A stretch of DNA of 45,784 bases from an uncultured Clostridia bacterium. GTDB lineage: Bacteria > Bacillota_I > Bacilli_A > RF39 > UBA660. Below are positions 31,681 through 41,220 of the stretch, piece after piece. Below the pieces are notes generated by a model. It was not told the origin of the DNA. It searched no databases and saw only the letters and a program-made list of their open reading frames with translations. Position 1 is the stretch's first letter; every line of letters begins with the position of its first letter. Made by a program: the position numbers and the translations under genes. The stretch covers positions 1-45,784 of the forward strand of contig CAMVAF010000011.1 of assembly GCA_947165365.1 (NCBI GenBank), given 5' to 3'.

Positions 31681-34371
31681 ATGAATAATCAAAATAATAA
31701 AAAAGTAATTTTAACAGTAATGTTTGTAGCAATATTAACAATAGTAGTTATAGGTACAAGTTTTGCCTTCTTTAATTATACAAGAACAGGTTCTGCAAAT
31801 ACCTTAAAAGTAGGAAGAATAAGTTTTAATCATACCCAAGATGGTACTATAACTTTAACTAATATTTTTCCGATGTCATCTGAAGAATTTGAAAATGGTA
31901 CACAAGACCCAAGTAACAATGTAACCATAAATATTGAAGGAGATACAACATACCCTAATGGAGTAGAATATCTTGTTACAGCAGAAGATGTTAATATCGA
32001 AGTAAATAATAAAAGAATACCTCTAACTTTAAAAGTAACAAGTACCACAAATTTAGGAAACAATGATGAAGACTATTTCACTAATAGAGGAGGAAGTACT
32101 AATATTCATAAAGTGTTATCTGGTGGAGTTGTAGTAGATGGTCAATACCTAGTAGTAGGTTATATTGCTCCAGGACAAACAGGAATAGACGGAAGTCTTA
32201 ATATCAGTGCTTATATAAATAGTGATAATATCGTAATAAGTGATACCTATGATGGAACCGAATCTGATAATATGGGTACAACCAATGAATGGGTAGGGAA
32301 TAAAACCGTATTTACTACAACAGAATGGAATAGTTTATCAGGAAGTAGTAACAGTTTATCATTTAAAATAAGAGTAGAAGCTAATGAAGGAATATGGGTA
32401 GAAGAAGCAACAACACCTAATTTAATGAATTATATTAATGTTAGTAGAAGTGCCAATATCAAAGAAATCAGATTTATTGAAGAAACCCCGCTTAGAATGC
32501 AAAGAAGATACGATGCATCAGTAGGAAGCGAAAGTGATAATACAAAATTAGATTTAACATATCAAGATACGGGAAAAGTATTAGCATGGATTGAACCATT
32601 AACAGTAAATCCAACAGGAGCAAGTAGTAATCTAAATATCAAACCAAGTTTTTTAGTTGATGAAAACCAAGAAAGTAACATAAAACAAATAGATAATGAA
32701 ACAAGTTATATTTTATATATTGCAAGTAGTGGAAAGACAAAATGGACAACTGCTATTAGTATGTTTAATGGATTTACAAAAGTAGAAAAAATAGTATTTG
32801 AAAATGTTGATTCATCAGATGTAACAAGTATGGTAAATATGTTTGGTAGTGAAACAAATTTAAAAGAGATTATTGGTTTGAACACATTGGATACAAGTAA
32901 TGTAACAAGCATGCAAGTTATGTTTGCAGGTAGTTCTAATTTAATAAGTGTTGATTTATCAGGAATGGGAAGCGAAAATTTAACAAATGTAGAAAATATG
33001 TTTGCAGGATGTACAAGTTTAACAACAATTAATATGAAAAACTTTAATTTTTGTAAAATATCATCTTTAAATTCGTCATATAGTCCATTTTATAATTTAT
33101 CAAATGTTGTAAATATTGACTTGAATGGAAGTAATACTGCAAGTATTACTGATATGTCATATATGTTTAGTGGCTGCACAAATTTAGCGGCAATTGATTT
33201 AAGTAATATTAATACAGATAATGTAACAGCAATGAATTATATGTTTTATAATTGCAATAACTTAATTAGTGCAGACTTATCCAATATAGGAAGTAACAAA
33301 TTAACATATGTTAATGATATGTTTTATGGATGTTCTAATTTATCGATGGTAAAAATTAATTCATATAAAGGTAATACTTTATATGCAATGTTTAGAGAAT
33401 GTAAATCCACTAATCTAAAAGTAATAGGCAATAATTTAAATAATTTATCAAATGCTCAATATATGTTTCAAAATTGTAAGAATTTAATAAGTTTAGATTT
33501 AAGTGAATTAGATACAAGAAATGTAATTAATATGGCTTATATGTTTTATGAATGTAATAATCTAGTAAATTTAAATATTTTAAGTTTTGATACAAGAAAT
33601 GTAACTAGTATGGAAGATATGTTTTATAAGTGCCAAAAAATAAAAACATTAGATTTAACTCATTTTGATACATCATCTATAACTAATATGAGAGAAATGT
33701 TTTATGGATGTTCTGAATTGTTGGAATTAAATATAAGTGGTTTAGGTAATGATAATTTAGAAGATGTTTCTGACATTTTTAAAGATTGTGATAAATTAAA
33801 AACACTAAATATGAGTAATTTTAATTTTGGAAAAGAAAAAAATATTGACGCAGTATTTAGAAACTTAAATAATTGTCAGACAATTGATTTAAGTGGTTCT
33901 AACATGCCATCCGTAATAAGCTTAGCATCTTTATTTCATAGTTGTACAAAGTTAGAAACGGTTAATTTAAGCAATGTTAATGCAAGAAATGTCACAGGAG
34001 CATCATATATGTTTGAATTGTGTAGTAGTTTAACTAATGTTATTTTTGATGGCATTAATATATCAAATGTAGAATCATTAACAGGTATGTTTTCTGGCTG
34101 TACAAGTTTAATAAGTATTGATTTATCAAACCTAAATACAAGTAGTGTAAAGAATACATCAAACATGTTTGAAAACTGTTCTTCTTTACAAACGATTTAT
34201 GTATCAAATGCTTGGAATACATCTAATGTAACTACTTCAGGTTCTATGTTTGAAGGATGTACATCACTCGTAGGTGGTAATGGCACTGTATATGATAGTA
34301 GTATTGTTGATAAAACAAGAGCAGTTATTGATACCCCAACAACACCTGGCTATTTAACAAGTAAAGCATAA
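31681..34371 (+). CDS. BspA-like leucine-rich-repeat surface protein (DUF285)
   Basis: An 896-residue exported protein. Residues 9-30 form a signal/anchor helix ending in FAFFNYTRTGSAN, like other envelope proteins of this lineage, followed by a ~200-residue beta-rich domain. From about 330 to 880 there are some twenty repeats of the BspA/DUF285 type (consensus DTSNVTSMxxMFxGCxxLxxIDLSxF). It ends in GYLTSKA with no LPxTG motif, so anchoring is by the N-terminal helix or release. Such proteins bind host or microbial surfaces. Expression may vary through the poly-G tract in its leader. Confidence 0.9.
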   Translation: MNNQNNKKVILTVMFVAILTIVVIGTSFAFFNYTRTGSANTLKVGRISFNHTQDGTITLTNIFPMSSEEFENGTQDPSNNVTINIEGDTTYPNGVEYLVTAEDVNIEVNNKRIPLTLKVTSTTNLGNNDEDYFTNRGGSTNIHKVLSGGVVVDGQYLVVGYIAPGQTGIDGSLNISAYINSDNIVISDTYDGTESDNMGTTNEWVGNKTVFTTTEWNSLSGSSNSLSFKIRVEANEGIWVEEATTPNLMNYINVSRSANIKEIRFIEETPLRMQRRYDASVGSESDNTKLDLTYQDTGKVLAWIEPLTVNPTGASSNLNIKPSFLVDENQESNIKQIDNETSYILYIASSGKTKWTTAISMFNGFTKVEKIVFENVDSSDVTSMVNMFGSETNLKEIIGLNTLDTSNVTSMQVMFAGSSNLISVDLSGMGSENLTNVENMFAGCTSLTTINMKNFNFCKISSLNSSYSPFYNLSNVVNIDLNGSNTASITDMSYMFSGCTNLAAIDLSNINTDNVTAMNYMFYNCNNLISADLSNIGSNKLTYVNDMFYGCSNLSMVKINSYKGNTLYAMFRECKSTNLKVIGNNLNNLSNAQYMFQNCKNLISLDLSELDTRNVINMAYMFYECNNLVNLNILSFDTRNVTSMEDMFYKCQKIKTLDLTHFDTSSITNMREMFYGCSELLELNISGLGNDNLEDVSDIFKDCDKLKTLNMSNFNFGKEKNIDAVFRNLNNCQTIDLSGSNMPSVISLASLFHSCTKLETVNLSNVNARNVTGASYMFELCSSLTNVIFDGINISNVESLTGMFSGCTSLISIDLSNLNTSSVKNTSNMFENCSSLQTIYVSNAWNTSNVTTSGSMFEGCTSLVGGNGTVYDSSIVDKTRAVIDTPTTPGYLTSKA

Positions 34372-34375
34372 TATA

Positions 34376-34411
34376 AAAGTCTTATTACAAATACGTAATA
34401 AGATTTTTTAT
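34376..34411 (+). terminator. Rho-independent terminator
   Basis: A GTCTTATTAC / CGTAATAAGA stem followed by six T, just after the BspA-like gene. Confidence 0.8.
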
Positions 34412-34420
34412 GAAAAAATA

Positions 34421-34447
34421 TTAGCACTCACTATTGACATTTGCTAA
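34421..34447 (+). promoter_or_regulatory. CIRCE-like operator (HrcA) in front of htpG
   Basis: TTAGCACTC (34421-34429) is a perfect left CIRCE arm. After exactly 9 nt comes ATTTGCTAA (34439-34447), which matches 6 of 9 bases of the right arm GAGTGCTAA. The -35 box lies in the loop, so a bound repressor would block the promoter. Confidence 0.65.
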
Positions 34448-34462
34448 TTTTAGTATTATGAT
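34434..34462 (+). promoter_or_regulatory. Promoter of htpG
   Basis: TTGACA (34434-34439), 17-nt spacer, TATGAT (34457-34462), inside the CIRCE-like element. Confidence 0.8.
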
Positions 34463-34489
34463 TAATCTGTAACAAGGAAAGGTGATAAT

Positions 34490-36325
34490 ATGAAAAAGAA
34501 AGAATTTAAAACAGAATCAAAGAAAATCCTTAATATGATGATTAATTCTATTTATACTAATGAAGAAATCTTTTTAAGAGAATTAATCTCTAATGCATCA
34601 GATGCACTAGATAAATTATATTATCGTTCTTTGACAGATAAAAAATTAAATATTAAGAAAGAAGATTTAAAAATTAAAGTAGCTTTCAATAAAGTTGATA
34701 AAACGATTACTATCAGTGATAATGGTATCGGAATGAACGAAAGTGAACTTGAAAATAATCTAGGTACAATTGCTAGAAGTGGTAGCGAATTATTTAAACT
34801 TGAAAATAAAGATTTAACAGACGCTAATATTATAGGTCAATTTGGTGTTGGATTCTACTCTAGTTTTATGGTAAGTAAAAAAGTTACTGTATTAAGTAAG
34901 AGTATTGATAGTGATAAAGCATATCTTTGGGAATCAGAAGGAGAAAATGGTTATACAATTAAGGAAGATTCTAAAGATGACTTTGGTACCATTATTACCT
35001 TATATTTAAAAGATGATGATGACAATCATAAATATAGTGAATATTTAGATGAATTTAATCTTGAAAGAATTATTAAGAAATATTCAGATTATATAGTATA
35101 TCCTATTGTTATGGATAAAGAAGTCGATAAAAAAATATCAGAAATAACAATTAACAGTATGATTCCTATTTGGAAGAAAGATAAGAAATCAGTAACTGAT
35201 GAAGACTATAATAATTTCTATAAAGACAGGTTCTATGATTATGAAAATCCATTAAAAGTTATTAAAAGTAAAGTCGAAGGATTAGTAAGTTATGATGCCT
35301 TACTATTTATTCCATCACATGCAGCTGGAGATTATTATAGCAAGGAATATGAAAAAGGATTAGAACTTTATTCAAAAGGTGTTTTAATTACCAATAGATG
35401 TGAAGATTTACTTCCAGATTATTTTAGTTTCGTAAAAGGTATTGTTGATAGTGAAGATATTGATCTTAATATATCAAGAGAAACACTACAAAAAAATCAT
35501 CAAGTTAAAGCAATTGCTAAATCCATTGAAACCAAAATTAAAAAAGAATTATTAGAACTAGAAAATGATAATCGTGAAGAATATGAAAAATTCTTTAAAG
35601 AATTTGGTGGAAGTATTAAATACGGAATTTATTCAAGTTTTGGAATGAATAAAGAATTACTAGGTGATTTACTACTATTTAATTCTAGTAATGGTAAGAT
35701 GACTACTTTAAAAGAATATGTCGAAAGAATTAGTAATGATTCTAAAAAAATCTATTATGCGGCTGGAGAATCAATTGACAAAATAAAAATGATGCCACAA
35801 GTAGAGAATATGATTGAAAAGGGTAATGAAGTATTATTCTTTAATGATTATTTAGATGAATTTACGATTAAAGCCATGAATGGCTATAATGATTTAATTT
35901 TCTCTAATGTTCAAGATGAACATGAAGACTCTGAAGACGATGAAGAGATTAAGAAAGCAAACGAGGATAACAAGGATATTTTAAATGTTATTAAAGAAAC
36001 ATTAAATATTAAAGATGTTAAATTTAGTGATAATTTAAGAAATCATCCAGTATCACTTACAACTGTAGGGGATATATCACTTGAAATGGAAAAAGTACTT
36101 AAAGCAATGCCTAATAATGAAGGTGTTAAAGCAGAAAAAGTAATGATGATTAATAAGAATCATCCAATATATGATAAATTAATATCTCTATATAATAAAG
36201 ATGATAATAAAGAATTAAAAGATTACTCTAAAGTATTATATAATATGGCTTTATTAATTAATGGATTAAGTATTGATAATCCAAATGAACTTTCTGAGAT
36301 AGTTTGTGATATGATATCAAAATAA
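34490..36325 (+). CDS. htpG: Molecular chaperone HtpG (Hsp90)
   Basis: A cytosolic ATP-dependent chaperone; 611 residues is a normal bacterial Hsp90 length. The GHKL ATPase motifs are in order: ELISNASDALDKL (about 27-39), ISDNGIGM (about 75-82), IGQFGVGFYSSF (about 116-127). The middle domain has NISRETLQ (about 326-333, with the catalytic Arg region), and the C-terminal dimer domain follows. An acidic stretch (about 478-490) links the last two. GGTGATAAT precedes the ATG. CIRCE-like control implies heat-shock regulation through HrcA. Confidence 0.95.
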   Translation: MKKKEFKTESKKILNMMINSIYTNEEIFLRELISNASDALDKLYYRSLTDKKLNIKKEDLKIKVAFNKVDKTITISDNGIGMNESELENNLGTIARSGSELFKLENKDLTDANIIGQFGVGFYSSFMVSKKVTVLSKSIDSDKAYLWESEGENGYTIKEDSKDDFGTIITLYLKDDDDNHKYSEYLDEFNLERIIKKYSDYIVYPIVMDKEVDKKISEITINSMIPIWKKDKKSVTDEDYNNFYKDRFYDYENPLKVIKSKVEGLVSYDALLFIPSHAAGDYYSKEYEKGLELYSKGVLITNRCEDLLPDYFSFVKGIVDSEDIDLNISRETLQKNHQVKAIAKSIETKIKKELLELENDNREEYEKFFKEFGGSIKYGIYSSFGMNKELLGDLLLFNSSNGKMTTLKEYVERISNDSKKIYYAAGESIDKIKMMPQVENMIEKGNEVLFFNDYLDEFTIKAMNGYNDLIFSNVQDEHEDSEDDEEIKKANEDNKDILNVIKETLNIKDVKFSDNLRNHPVSLTTVGDISLEMEKVLKAMPNNEGVKAEKVMMINKNHPIYDKLISLYNKDDNKELKDYSKVLYNMALLINGLSIDNPNELSEIVCDMISK

Positions 36326-36326
36326 T

Positions 36327-36357
36327 AGGAAATACAGAAAATGTATTTCTTTTTTTT
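36327..36357 (+). terminator. Rho-independent terminator
   Basis: A GAAATACA / TGTATTTC stem and eight T, directly after htpG. Confidence 0.8.
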
Positions 36358-36443
36358 ATTTATGTACATGAATATGTTCTTAAATATGGAACTATTTTTC
36401 TAAAAATTATTATGCTATGATATTAACTAAAAAAGGAGATATT

Positions 36444-36929
36444 ATGTACGATGTAATAGAAAGTGATATTAAAATAGAAGATATGATATATGAAATAAGA
36501 GGGGTACAAGTTATGCTAGATAGTGATCTTGCAAGATTATATAAAGTGGAAACTAAAAGAATAAATGAGGCAATAAAAAATAATCCTAAAAAATTCCCTG
36601 ATTATTACGTTTTTAGAATTAGTGAAAATGAATATAAAAATTTGAAGTCGAAAGTTTCGACTTCAAAAGGTGGATCAAGAAAAGGACACACTGCTTTAAC
36701 AGAACAAGGAATTGCTATGCTAGCAACAGTGTTAAAAACAAATACAGCAGAAGATATAAGTATAAAAATAATGGATGCCTTTGTAGCAATGAGACATTAT
36801 CTAATAGAAAATAAAGATATTTATAAATCAATAAATAATATAAATAATACTTTGATAGACCATACTGACAAAATAAATTATTTATTTTCAAATTTTGATA
36901 ATTATATGCCTGTTTTTGTTGGTTTTTAA
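36444..36929 (+). CDS. ORF6N-domain protein, phage-type
   Basis: A 161-residue protein with the ORF6N DNA-binding domain: IYEIRGVQVMLDSDLARLY (about 17-35), then VETKRINEAIKNN, FPDYYVFRIS and ALTEQGIAMLATVLKT (about 90-105). Such domains occur in phage antirepressors and KilA-N-type regulators. It is shorter than many family members, ending abruptly after a helical segment, so it may have lost a C-terminal domain. A perfect 13-bp inverted repeat (36641-36667) lies inside the coding region. AAAGGAG precedes ATG 36444. It is a lone gene, possibly a prophage relic. Confidence 0.8.
   Translation: MYDVIESDIKIEDMIYEIRGVQVMLDSDLARLYKVETKRINEAIKNNPKKFPDYYVFRISENEYKNLKSKVSTSKGGSRKGHTALTEQGIAMLATVLKTNTAEDISIKIMDAFVAMRHYLIENKDIYKSINNINNTLIDHTDKINYLFSNFDNYMPVFVGF
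36641..36667. repeat. Perfect 13-bp inverted repeat within the ORF6N gene
   Basis: TTTGAAGTCGAAA (36641-36653), one base, TTTCGACTTCAAA (36655-36667). It encodes part of LKSKVSTSK in a variable loop of the domain. Confidence 0.85.
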
Positions 36930-36977
36930 CAAAATGGTGTAAAGAAAGAAAATGATAATTGATAAATAAAATGAATA

Positions 36978-37005
36978 AGAGATAACTTTGTTATTTCTTT
37001 TTTTT
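36978..37005 (+). terminator. Rho-independent terminator
   Basis: An AGAGATAAC / GTTATTTCT stem (one G-T pair) and a long T run. Confidence 0.7.
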
Positions 37006-37039
37006 AAAAATTAAGTTATACTTATTATGTGAGGTAAAT

Positions 37040-39193
37040 ATGAATGATAAAATAATTAATGAAATTGCAAGTGAATTAAATATAAGTATTAAACAAGTGG
37101 AAGTTACTTTAAAACTATTAGAAGAAGGTAATACGATTCCTTTTATTGCAAGATATCGAAAAGAAGTAACTGGTGCTTTAACAGAAGAAGAAATAAGAAA
37201 AATAGAAGAAGTATATTCTTATCAAGTTAATCTTTTAAAAAGAAAAGAAGATGTTATAAGACTTATTGATGAAAAAGGATTATTAACAGATGAACTTAAA
37301 GAAGAAATAATGAATGCTACACGTCTTGTGGAAGTAGAGGATTTGTATCGTCCATATAAAGAAAAGAAAAAAACAAAAGCAACTTTAGGTATTAAGGCAG
37401 GACTTGAACCATTATCTACTGATATGCTTAAATTTATTGATTTTAATTTAATAGAAGAATCTAAAAAATATATTAATGATTTAGTAAAGAATACGGATGA
37501 AGTTATAGAAAATGTTAAATATGTTATTGCAGAGAAAATATCGGATGAAGCAGAATATCGTAAATTTATCAGAAATTATATTTATAATAATGGAAGTATA
37601 AAATCTAAAAAGAAAAAAAATGCCGAAGATGAAAAGGGAATTTATAAAAATTATTATGATTACATCGAACCAATAAAGAAGACAAAGTCATTTAGAGTAC
37701 TAGCAATTAATCGTGGAGAAAAGGAAGATGTGCTTTCAGTATCTCTTGAATATAACAAGGAAGATGTTTTAAAATATTTAAAAAGAAAAATAATTAAAAA
37801 TGAACATATATCTTATGTAGGGGAAATAATAGAAGCAATAACGGATAGTATGGATAGACTTATTTTACCATCAGTTGAAAGAGAAGTAAGAAGTATGTTA
37901 ACGGATAAAGCCATGGATGTAGCCATCGATAGTTTTGCAAAGAATCTAGAAGCCCTTTTAATGATACCACCTCTTAAAGAAAAAATGGTTTTAGCACTTG
38001 ATCCAGCATATCGAACAGGATGCAAACTAGCAGTACTAGATAGAACAGGAAACCCACTTTGTATTGAAGTAATTTATCCAACACCACCACATAATCAGAT
38101 ACTTGAAAGTAAAAAGGTTGTTTTAAAACTTTTGAATGACTATAAAATAGATGTTGTGGCAATAGGTAATGGTACAGCATCACGCGAGTCTGAACGTTTT
38201 ATTGCGGATACTATAAAAGAAGCAGATCATCCTGTAAGCTATGTGATGGTAAATGAAGCAGGAGCAAGTGTTTACTCCGCAAGCGAATTAGGTATTAAAG
38301 AGTTTCCTGATTTAACTGTTGAAAAAAGAAGCGCCATAAGTATTGGAAGAAGACTACAGGATAGCTTATCAGAACTTGTTAAAATCGAACCAAAAAGTAT
38401 TGGCGTAGGACTATATCAACATGATGTTAAACAAAAAGAATTATCAGATACCTTAGATTTTACCGTCCTTAAAGCCGTTAATAAGGTAGGAGTAGATGTT
38501 AATACCGCAAGTCCATCACTATTAAAATATATTTCGGGATTAAATAAAAAAAGTATTGATGCTATTATTAATTATCGTATAGCTAATAAAAAGATTAATT
38601 CAAGAGATGAAATTAAAAAAATTAAAGGTGTTACCGATAAGATGTATGAGCAATCAATTGGTTTCTTAAGAATAATGGATGGTAAGAATCCTCTTGATGA
38701 AACAAGTATTCACCCAGATAACTATAATGATGCCTTAAAAATCCTTGATAAATTAAATTTAAAAGTATCTAATATTGGAACTGATACCATGTTAACAAAA
38801 CTTACAGAAGTAAATTTAGATGATATAAGAAATAGTTTAAATATCGATAAATATACCTTTGATGATATTATTGAATCATTTAGAAAACCACATAGAGATC
38901 CAAGAGAAGATGCACCACATCCAATACTAAAAAGTGATGTTTTAACAATTGATGATGTTAAAATAGGAATGGAATTAACAGGAACAGTTAGAAATGTTTT
39001 ACCATTTGGTTTATTTATTGATGTTGGTCTTCATAATGATGGTCTTGCTCATATTTCTCATTTATCAAAAGATTATGTCAAAGATCCAAGTGACTTGTTC
39101 TCCGTTGGTGATATTGTCACATGTTATGTTATTGGAATAGATAAAAATAATGAAAAGATATCTCTAAGTTTATTAAAGGAGGATAGTGTTTAA
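37040..39193 (+). CDS. tex: Tex, S1-domain RNA-binding transcription factor
   Basis: A 717-residue homologue of Tex/YdcI. Order: N-terminal helical domain with GNTIPFIARYRKEVTG (about 30-45), YqgF/RNase H-like domain (ALDPAYRTGCKLAVLD, about 318-333, and AIGNGTASRE), helix-hairpin-helix (GVDVNTASPSLL, about 484-495) and a C-terminal S1 domain (GTVRNVLPFGLFIDVG, about 650-665). Tex acts on nucleic acids in transcription and stress tolerance. GTGAGG precedes the ATG. Its stop overlaps the next start as TAATG, so tex and the pyrophosphatase gene are coupled. Confidence 0.95.
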   Translation: MNDKIINEIASELNISIKQVEVTLKLLEEGNTIPFIARYRKEVTGALTEEEIRKIEEVYSYQVNLLKRKEDVIRLIDEKGLLTDELKEEIMNATRLVEVEDLYRPYKEKKKTKATLGIKAGLEPLSTDMLKFIDFNLIEESKKYINDLVKNTDEVIENVKYVIAEKISDEAEYRKFIRNYIYNNGSIKSKKKKNAEDEKGIYKNYYDYIEPIKKTKSFRVLAINRGEKEDVLSVSLEYNKEDVLKYLKRKIIKNEHISYVGEIIEAITDSMDRLILPSVEREVRSMLTDKAMDVAIDSFAKNLEALLMIPPLKEKMVLALDPAYRTGCKLAVLDRTGNPLCIEVIYPTPPHNQILESKKVVLKLLNDYKIDVVAIGNGTASRESERFIADTIKEADHPVSYVMVNEAGASVYSASELGIKEFPDLTVEKRSAISIGRRLQDSLSELVKIEPKSIGVGLYQHDVKQKELSDTLDFTVLKAVNKVGVDVNTASPSLLKYISGLNKKSIDAIINYRIANKKINSRDEIKKIKGVTDKMYEQSIGFLRIMDGKNPLDETSIHPDNYNDALKILDKLNLKVSNIGTDTMLTKLTEVNLDDIRNSLNIDKYTFDDIIESFRKPHRDPREDAPHPILKSDVLTIDDVKIGMELTGTVRNVLPFGLFIDVGLHNDGLAHISHLSKDYVKDPSDLFSVGDIVTCYVIGIDKNNEKISLSLLKEDSV

Positions 39194-40809
39194 TGGAAAA
39201 TATCTATATTTTTGGTCATAAAAATCCTGATACCGATTCCGTTTGTGCAGCTATTTCGCTTGCCTATTTAAAAAATAGAAAAAAGATTAATGCCACTCCT
39301 TATATCTTAGGAGAAATTAATAATGAAACAAAGTATGTTTTAAAATATTTTAATGTGCCTAAACCACATTACCTTAACGATGTTAAATTACAAGTTAATA
39401 ATCTAAATTATAAAAAAGAATGTTTTCTAAATGAATATAATACTTTAAATGATTTATATAACTATATGCAAAAGCATGAAATAACCGGTGTTCCTATAGT
39501 CAAGGATAACAAATCATACATAGGTATTGTAACTATGAAGGATTTATTAAAAATTATTGTTAATCCTCATTTTGATAAACTAACGACATCATATGATAAT
39601 ATTATAAAAATTATTGATGGTAAAAAATTACTTAAATTTAATGATGAAATCTCTGGTAATATGATATTATCTTCCTATAAAACAACTGATTTTGAAGAAA
39701 ATATTAATTTAAATAGTGATAATATCTTAATAATTGGTAATCGTTATAATATTATTAAACACGCAATTGCATCTCGTGTTAAATTAATTATTATTGTAGG
39801 TACAAATAAAATAAGTGATGAATTAATCCATCTTGCTAAAGCTAATAAAATAAACGTTATAACAAGTAATAAAGAATCTCTTTATGTATCTAAAATGTTA
39901 ATATTATGTAATTATATAAAAACAATTGTTAATAAAAGTGATATTGAACCTATTGATGAAAATATGTATGTTAATGACTTTTTAACTATTGCAAATAAAT
40001 ATCATTTTACTAATTATCCTATTGTTAATAGAAAAAATAAGTGTCTAGGACTATTTTGTATGGAAGATGTTAATTTAACTAATAAAAAGAAAGTTATTTT
40101 AGTAGATCACAATGAATATTCTCAAAGTGTTGATGGTATTGAAGAATCTGAAATAGTGGAAATAATTGATCATCATAAAGTAGGGAATATTAATTCATCA
40201 AGTCCTATTAATATAAGAAATATGGCTGTAGGTAGTAGTAATACAATTATTTATTTAATGTATAAAGAACAAAAAGTTAAACCACCTAAAGATATAGCAG
40301 GTCTTATGTTATCTGGAATTATTTCTGATACACTACTTTTTCATTCACCAACAACAACTAGTATTGATAAAAAAGTATCCGAAGAATTATCAAATATCAC
40401 TAAAATCAATATGGAAGAATTCTCTAAGAAAATGTTTACTGAAGCTGCATCTATTAAAGGTAAAACTATTGAAGAATTAATTTATAATGATTTTAAAGCC
40501 TTTAATATTAATAATCGTAAAATTGGTATTGGTCAAATGACGGTTATTGATTATCAAAAGGTATTAAAAGAAAAAAAGAAATATATAAATGTTTTAGAAA
40601 AAATATCTCAAGAACATGATTATGATATTCTAGCTTTTTGTATAACTGATGTTATTAATAGTAATACCTATATTTTATATAATGAAAAAGCATCTAAGAT
40701 TTTAGAAACAGTCTTTAATATTGATGAAATTTACGAAGGTTATGAACTAAAAGGTGTTGTATCTAGAAAAAAACAAATCATTCCCCTTTTAATGGAAGAA
40801 TTAAAATAA
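39193..40809 (+). CDS. ppaC: Family II Mn-dependent inorganic pyrophosphatase with CBS/DRTGG regulatory insert
   Basis: Hydrolyses PPi to 2 Pi in the cytosol. The DHH-type catalytic N-domain begins IFGHKNPDTDS (about 5-15) and continues after an insert at VDHNEYSQ and IIDHHKVGN (about 315-333); the DHHA2 domain fills the C-terminus (about 415-538). The ~240-residue insert (about 70-305) has two CBS motifs flanking a DRTGG-like domain, as in the adenine-nucleotide-regulated CBS-PPases, so activity should respond to AMP/ADP/ATP. The 538-residue length fits that subclass, not the ~310-residue simple form. PPDK in the same window also handles PPi and AMP, so the two may be linked metabolically. 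Confidence 0.93.
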   Translation: MENIYIFGHKNPDTDSVCAAISLAYLKNRKKINATPYILGEINNETKYVLKYFNVPKPHYLNDVKLQVNNLNYKKECFLNEYNTLNDLYNYMQKHEITGVPIVKDNKSYIGIVTMKDLLKIIVNPHFDKLTTSYDNIIKIIDGKKLLKFNDEISGNMILSSYKTTDFEENINLNSDNILIIGNRYNIIKHAIASRVKLIIIVGTNKISDELIHLAKANKINVITSNKESLYVSKMLILCNYIKTIVNKSDIEPIDENMYVNDFLTIANKYHFTNYPIVNRKNKCLGLFCMEDVNLTNKKKVILVDHNEYSQSVDGIEESEIVEIIDHHKVGNINSSSPINIRNMAVGSSNTIIYLMYKEQKVKPPKDIAGLMLSGIISDTLLFHSPTTTSIDKKVSEELSNITKINMEEFSKKMFTEAASIKGKTIEELIYNDFKAFNINNRKIGIGQMTVIDYQKVLKEKKKYINVLEKISQEHDYDILAFCITDVINSNTYILYNEKASKILETVFNIDEIYEGYELKGVVSRKKQIIPLLMEELK

Positions 40810-40860
40810 TGTTCTAAAATTTCCTTTAGTTAATATATTTAATTGAAAGGAAAATTAATT

Positions 40861-41121
40861 ATGGAAATATTAAAAGTAAGTAGTAAATCTAATCCCAATA
40901 GTGTTGCGGGAGCTTTAAGTAATGTACTTAAAAATACCAATGTAACGGAAATTCAAGCTGTAGGAGCAGGAGCTTTAAATCAAGCGATTAAAGCAATAAT
41001 TATTGCCAGAGGTTATGTAGCTCCTAGTGGAAAAAACCTTGTTTGCATTCCAGCATTTTCGGATATTTCAATTGAAGGAGAAGAAAGAACTGCTATTAAA
41101 TTAATTGTTGAAGCCCAATAG
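40861..41121 (+). CDS. spoVS: Stage V sporulation protein S
   Basis: An 86-residue SpoVS (Alba-like fold): ILKVSSKSNPNSVAGALS (3-20), VGAGALNQAIKAI (about 39-51), IARGYVAPSG and the C-terminal EERTAIKLIVE. It is conserved in spore formers and needed for late sporulation stages and coat formation. ATG 40861 is chosen because GAAAGGA lies 9-10 nt upstream; the longer frame has no ribosome site. It sits alone, with the Spo0A-box region directly after its stop. Confidence 0.95.
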   Translation: MEILKVSSKSNPNSVAGALSNVLKNTNVTEIQAVGAGALNQAIKAIIIARGYVAPSGKNLVCIPAFSDISIEGEERTAIKLIVEAQ

Positions 41122-41150
41122 GACTTCTTTTTTCTTACTTTTTTTCATTC

Positions 41151-41177
41151 TTCGACAAAATTCGACAATTTTCGACA
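41151..41177 (-). promoter_or_regulatory. Three tandem Spo0A (0A) boxes
   Basis: TTCGACA occurs at 41151, 41161 and 41171, exactly 10 bp apart. On the minus strand each is TGTCGAA, the consensus 0A box, in the head-to-tail 10-bp phasing seen in strong Spo0A operators such as abrB. A candidate -10 (TATGAT, 41184-41189) lies just downstream and its -35 region would overlap the second box. Confidence 0.8.
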
Positions 41178-41220
41178 AAACATTATGATAATATAACAAA
41201 CCCTGAGAGGGGGTGATATT

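Noticed and set aside
36444..36929. ORF6N protein as the integrase for the ppdK array
   Set aside because: ORF6N is a DNA-binding domain without recombinase catalytic residues, and it lies 15 kb beyond the array.
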